NCBI GenBank assembly: GCA_035048815.1
Contig: JAUCBN010000049.1
Span: 9,741,501-9,805,500, forward strand
Direction of reading: 5' to 3'
DNA length: 64,000 nt
Source: Abelmoschus esculentus
Taxonomy: Eukaryota > Streptophyta > Magnoliopsida > Malvales > Malvaceae
Under the pieces are notes generated by a model. The model was given only the letters and a program-made list of their open reading frames with translations. It had not been told where the DNA came from and did no database searches. This document shows, piece after piece, positions 59,980 through 64,000 of the stretch (positions are counted from its first letter, which is position 1; every line of letters starts with the position of its first letter). Both the position numbers and the translations under genes were made by a program.

Positions 59980-61513
59980 TTAAAGTGACTCCGAAGAGCT
60001 GCTTGTAACAATTTTCCTCCTCGGCCTTGATGCCAAATGCTTTGTCCTTGGTGAAGGCGATGGTTGTGCCTTTGCTTGCCGGGGTGGTTGGACTCGTGTG
60101 ACCGGTGTCCGTTGCATTGGGGCCTCTAGCTCCTCTCCTTCTTCTACATCAGCCATCTCTTCAGTGAGCATTACGTTCGTTCCTCCTCCCATTGTTGTTG
60201 CTCCTCCGGTGTGGTGTGTGCTTGGGCCGGCGGCGTGGAGCTTTGGTGCACATAAGCATCTATCTCGGCTTATAGACTGCCCATGACAATTGGTGATCTG
60301 GGTGGGGTGCTGAAAACGGCCCTTCGCTTGGATGGCCTTTTGCTGACAGACGAGGCCGCGGCAGAATCTGCTGCCCTAGATGGGCCGGCAGCCTGGTATT
60401 GGGGCTGAGGGTCCACATGGAAGAACGGTCGTGGTCCTCCCGGTGCTGGTGTAGTCTCGGTGTAAGGGGCGGCTGTAACGAACATGTTGCTGGGAAACTC
60501 CAAAAATTGTACTCCTTGGTCCGGGAAGACGTGCAGCATCATCTGGTTAAGGTGACATTGAAATCCCTTTGGTACTCCATGTACCTTTGTTGTCGGAGAT
60601 CCATTGATGTCATTCGTTGCAAGATCTCCTAGTACGGGTCTGCTGCGGCAGAGGTGCGGGCAGTACCAGGCATGTCTGCCGTGTATTGGGCCCCGGCAGC
60701 AGTATCAGCAGTGAACTGCTGCGGTGTTGCTTGGACAGGCTCTGCTTGCGTGATTTGCATGACTTTGTGGCAGAAGTCTCTGGTCCATCCTCGTCGTGGG
60801 GGCGTGTATTCGTTCGTCTCTTCGATGGGCACACATGCGGCAACACATAAACCCGTAATCAAACAAGGGAAATACAATGGTCCCCTATCTTTCTTACCGC
60901 ACTCGTGAATTTCCCAAAGGATGATCTCTCCAACGTTGATGGTTCTCTTGTTGATGATGGATTGGATCAGCAACAATCTTTTACGATCTACCGTGCTATT
61001 GTGTGATGTGGGGATGAGCCGTCGTTTGACAAAGGTGTTCCACATCTTGGCCTCGGGTTTTAGACTTTGTCTTATTACGGATCCTCGATGGGTACCGGTT
61101 TCTCATGGGGTGTTCGCGTAACAAAGATCATCTTTGATGAGCTCGTAGTCCTCGGCAGTGACGTCCTCCATGAATTCGACGTGGATGTCACTGTCAGGGG
61201 TGAGGCCGTAGAAATTATTGATTGTCTCGGCATCGAGCTGGACTGGCCTGCCGCAGCAATGAACGAAGAGGGAGTCTTTGCTGGGCCCGTACGCGTAGAA
61301 CTCCCGGACGATCGTGGCATTCGCCTGGGCAGGTTGGAGATAGAAAATTTCTCAGTTTTGTTACTTAATTCTGTCGAAAAGGTAGTGCTCAATACCGTAG
61401 TTCTCTTCGTCCGCATGCTGGAAACCTTGCTCTTCCCATAGTTGCCGAGCGATGAAAGATCGGTTTAAGCGATCTTCAACGTTGGCGGGGACGAATCGCT
61501 TGTATGTTGCCAT
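59980..61513 (-). pseudogene. Extra ORF of the Athila-like element (plant transposon protein type)
   Basis: The chosen start at 61513 gives MATYKRFVPANVEDRLNRSF. After a frame change come 'ANATIVREFYAYGPSKDSLF' and 'VQLDAETINNFYGLTPDSD', the core of the plant transposon-protein domain. Then 'NSTVDRKRLLLIQSIINKRTINVGEIILWEI' and 'YFPCLITGLC' follow (61045-60629). The C-terminal half is rich in Pro, Ala and Gln, with 'TPPRRGW' and a basic tail ending 'RPRRKIVTSSSSESL'. At least three frame breaks occur. In Athila elements an additional ORF lies at this place after pol, but here no RT, RNase H or integrase precedes it. Its function is unknown to me. Confidence 0.6.
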
Positions 61514-61909
61514 CAAGATTGAGAGATGTGATTTCTTAGAGTTTTTCTTGAAAAGAATCTGGAGTTTAGCGAAGATTAGTAGGCAAAGAGTAATGTGAGA
61601 GAGAGATTGTTATGAATACTAAAGAAAACAAGAAAGCAAGAGTGAATAGTTCAAGAGGAAGGAGTTTCTTATATAGGCCTCGTCTTATGACCGTTGAAGC
61701 CACTAGCCGTTTTGTAACCTTTTCCTTTTTCTGTCGTTTCCTTTTTCTGCCGCGGTAGGAATCTCGGCAGACTAGCCGTTACACTATTCTGCCCGTTGGG
61801 ACTGCTGCGGCCCTAACACTGTTTTATTGGCAAAAATAATTAGAGAAAAATAAGAATAATAAAAATAAACTAACTAATCTTAATATATTAATAAAGAAAA
61901 GGGAGGAGA
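61514..61909 (-). other. Spacer between extra ORF and gag-protease
   Basis: Non-coding, with AT-rich 61820-61900. The missing pol domains would be expected between gag-protease and the extra ORF, so this short spacer marks their loss. Confidence 0.5.
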
Positions 61910-64000
61910 TCATATTACTGGTGGAGAGCATGCAAATTCATCTCCCAAAATTATTCTCTCCCTTAGGCCCAAATTGTGAATCGGTTGTGGGCCACTCTTT
62001 TTTTCTGTGTGCCCATCCACATTGGGTTTAATCTTCTTGTCGAATATCCTACTGAGCAGACTGCCAAGGCAGGATACTTTAGTGTCTACTGTGTGGATGG
62101 CCTTGCACTCCTTTGGATCATCATATTTTTTTAAGTTATGGAGTGCATTGAGTTTGACTTGTTGGTCATTGACCTGCATTGTGAACTTTCCTTTTTCCAC
62201 GTCAATTAGAGTACGTCCAGTTGCAAGGAAAGTTCTCCCAAGGATGATCGGTGCATTGTCATCTACTTCACAATCAAGGATAAGGAAGTCAGCAGGAAAA
62301 ATAAACTTATCTACTCTTACTAGTATGTCCTCGATTTTGCCTTCAGGTTGCACATAGGATCGATCCGCTAGTTGGAGCATCACTGTTGTAGGCTTCGCCC
62401 TTCCAATTCCAAGCTTTTGAAAAACTTATTTTGGGCATGAGATTTATGCTTGCTCCAAGGTCGCATAGGGCCTTACCTTCATAATCCTTACCTATCGCAC
62501 AAGGTATAGTAAAGCAACCAGGATCTTTTAACTTTGGTGGCATGCGGTTATGCAGCATTGCCATGCATCCCTCGGTAGCAGCCATTGTCTCAAACTCACC
62601 TATTCGTTTCCTCTTTGACACCATGTCCTTTAGGAACTTGGCATAGTTCGACATTTGTTAAAAAGCTTCAACGAAAGGTATGTTGATGTGGACTTGCTTC
62701 AAGATGTCGAGGAACTTCTTGAATTGTTGGTCCTATTTTTGCTTTTTCAACCTTTGTGGGAAAGGTGGTGGTGGTCTTATCTCATCCAGGGTTTCTTTAG
62801 TTTGAAATTTAATACCTGACACCACTGGAATTGTTGCTGCCTCGGCAGGCTGCTCAGGAGCTGCAGTGCTTTCTGCCGGGGCAGTGTTGTCAGCTTCAGT
62901 TTGCTCGGTCTTTTCTTTTGCTAGATCAGCTGATTGATTTTGGCTTTCTGGGATCTTCTCCTTCAGCTGTAGACCACTCCTAGTAGTGATTGCTTTGCAC
63001 TGTTCATGGCCCATTACCTTAGCAACTTCAGTATTGCTAGGTAGGCCTCCTTGTGGTCTAGTGTTTATGCATTGAGCAAACTGCCCAACCTGAGTTTCCA
63101 GCGTTTTAATGGTCGCTTCTTGATTTTCAAACTTCATCTCAGTTCTATTCATGAAGGTATCTGCCCTCTTGATGAAATTGTTATTCTCTGCCATGTATGA
63201 CTCAGTTTTCATCATGAAGGCCTTTAGCGTGTTCTCCAATGAACTTACCGGTTGTTGCTGCATCTGCGGCGGCGGCATTGACTGCTGGGCTTGCTGCTGC
63301 GGCATCGGTTGCTGAAATCCCGAAGGTTGGGTGATTGGGTTTAAGGCATTGTTTGGGTTGCTCCATGATAGGTTTGGATGCCTCTTCCATGAGGGGTTGT
63401 ATGTGTTGGACATCACATTGTTGCGATTGTAGTTCCCAACATACATACCAGTTTCTTGATTCATGCAATCAGAGGAACTGTGGTTACCTCCACATAAGTC
63501 ACAATATGAATCAATTACCTTGACCTCACGGGTATTTTGTTGTAACTACAGGTTTTGCACCATCTTGGTAAGAGAGGCCAATTGTGTTGCCACTGAACTT
63601 GATGTGTCTAATTCATTTACCGTGGCTTGGCGTCTTACTCCTCCTCGCCTAGATGTAGGAAACTGAAAGTCATTCTTTGTGAGTTTATTCAATATCTCAA
63701 TAGCTTCCTCAGGTGCTTTATCCAAGAGTGTTCCGTTTGCCGAGGTATCTAACATCATCCTTGTCGGGGCATTCGTGGCATTGTAAAACATTGTCACTTG
63801 TGTCCATAGGGGAAATCCATACAAAGGACACTTGTGCAGTAGCTCCCTGTAGTGTTCCCATGCCTCGTACATTGGTTCGTCTTCTGCCTGTCGAAAAGAA
63901 GTAATTTCATTACAGATTCTATCATATAAATTAGTGGGATTAAAACGAGTAATGAAATCACGGCAAAGTTCACTCCAAGATCCAATAGATCCTACTGGAA
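61910..64000 (-). pseudogene. Athila-like gag and aspartic protease, truncated by window edge
   Basis: Gag reads 'FRQAEDEPMYEAWEHYRELL' and 'CPLYGFPLWTQVTMFYNA', the Athila gag core (63990-63760). A zinc-knuckle-like CDLCGGNHSSSDC follows (63460-63500), then a Gln/Pro-rich linker and a 'KNLETQVGQ'-like coiled part with 'QGGLPSNTEV' and 'CKAITTRSG'. The protease has 'KALCDLGASINLMP' (about 62440-62480), with DLGAS as the Athila form of the D[S/T]G active site, and 'NAPIILGRTFLATGRTLIDVEKG'. A frame change near 62343-62383 splits it, and stops occur near 63550, 62733 and 62657. The 5' end of gag and the 5' LTR lie beyond the window. Confidence 0.8.

Noticed and set aside
60098..61441. Plus-strand open frames opposite the Athila extra ORF
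   Set aside because: The minus-strand frames carry the recognisable domain text. The plus-strand ones have none.

Overview
The window is nuclear DNA of a flowering plant, most likely a eudicot. It is AT-rich, has introns with GT/AG borders, carries one conserved plant gene with nine coding exons, and is dominated by plant LTR retrotransposons, LINEs, CACTA, Mutator-like and hAT elements. The repeat style (LTRs full of GGTATCGATACC) suggests Malvaceae to me, but that is only an impression.

Only two genes look intact, both on the minus strand. The first is an NADH-cytochrome b5 reductase (CBR1-type, 280 aa, nine exons, 9849-13337). The second is an intronless BAHD acyltransferase (446 aa, 17834-19174). 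A second BAHD copy (49727-51749) is broken by a hAT insertion and a frameshift. The two BAHD copies sit in a direct segmental duplication: about 15280-20515 matches about 42877-54075. Each copy also carries the 3' part of a CACTA transposon with a Ptta/En/Spm-type transposase remnant. The copies have since gained different insertions, so each supplies empty sites for the other.

Layout. 1-2407: minus-strand Ty3/gypsy gag, primer-binding site and LTR. 3938-8467: nested repeats, including a 2.1-kb Mutator-like element with long inverted repeats and a 9-bp target duplication, plus two small fold-back MITEs. 9849-13337: CBR1. 15280-20515: duplication copy 1. 20030-21876: a fold-back element and a hAT-like relic. 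21942-27410: copia fragments, an ORF of the 'plant transposon protein' type, and a compact copia element with 227-bp LTRs. 28264-32210: a minus-strand Sirevirus-like gag and LTR, interrupted by a gypsy LTR. 32211-39220: a minus-strand L1-type LINE with another solo LTR in its ORF1. 40572-42656: a third solo LTR of the gypsy family. 42877-54075: duplication copy 2, containing a rearranged copia element. 54115-57700: decayed copia with a nested solo LTR. 57726-64000: an Athila-like element lacking reverse transcriptase, which runs off the right edge.

CBR1 is a housekeeping ER-membrane electron-transfer enzyme. The BAHD gene is a candidate for specialised metabolism. Nothing links the two functionally. 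The rest is an archive of transposition, ectopic exchange and decay, and its most unusual theme is short palindromes multiplied inside retroelements.
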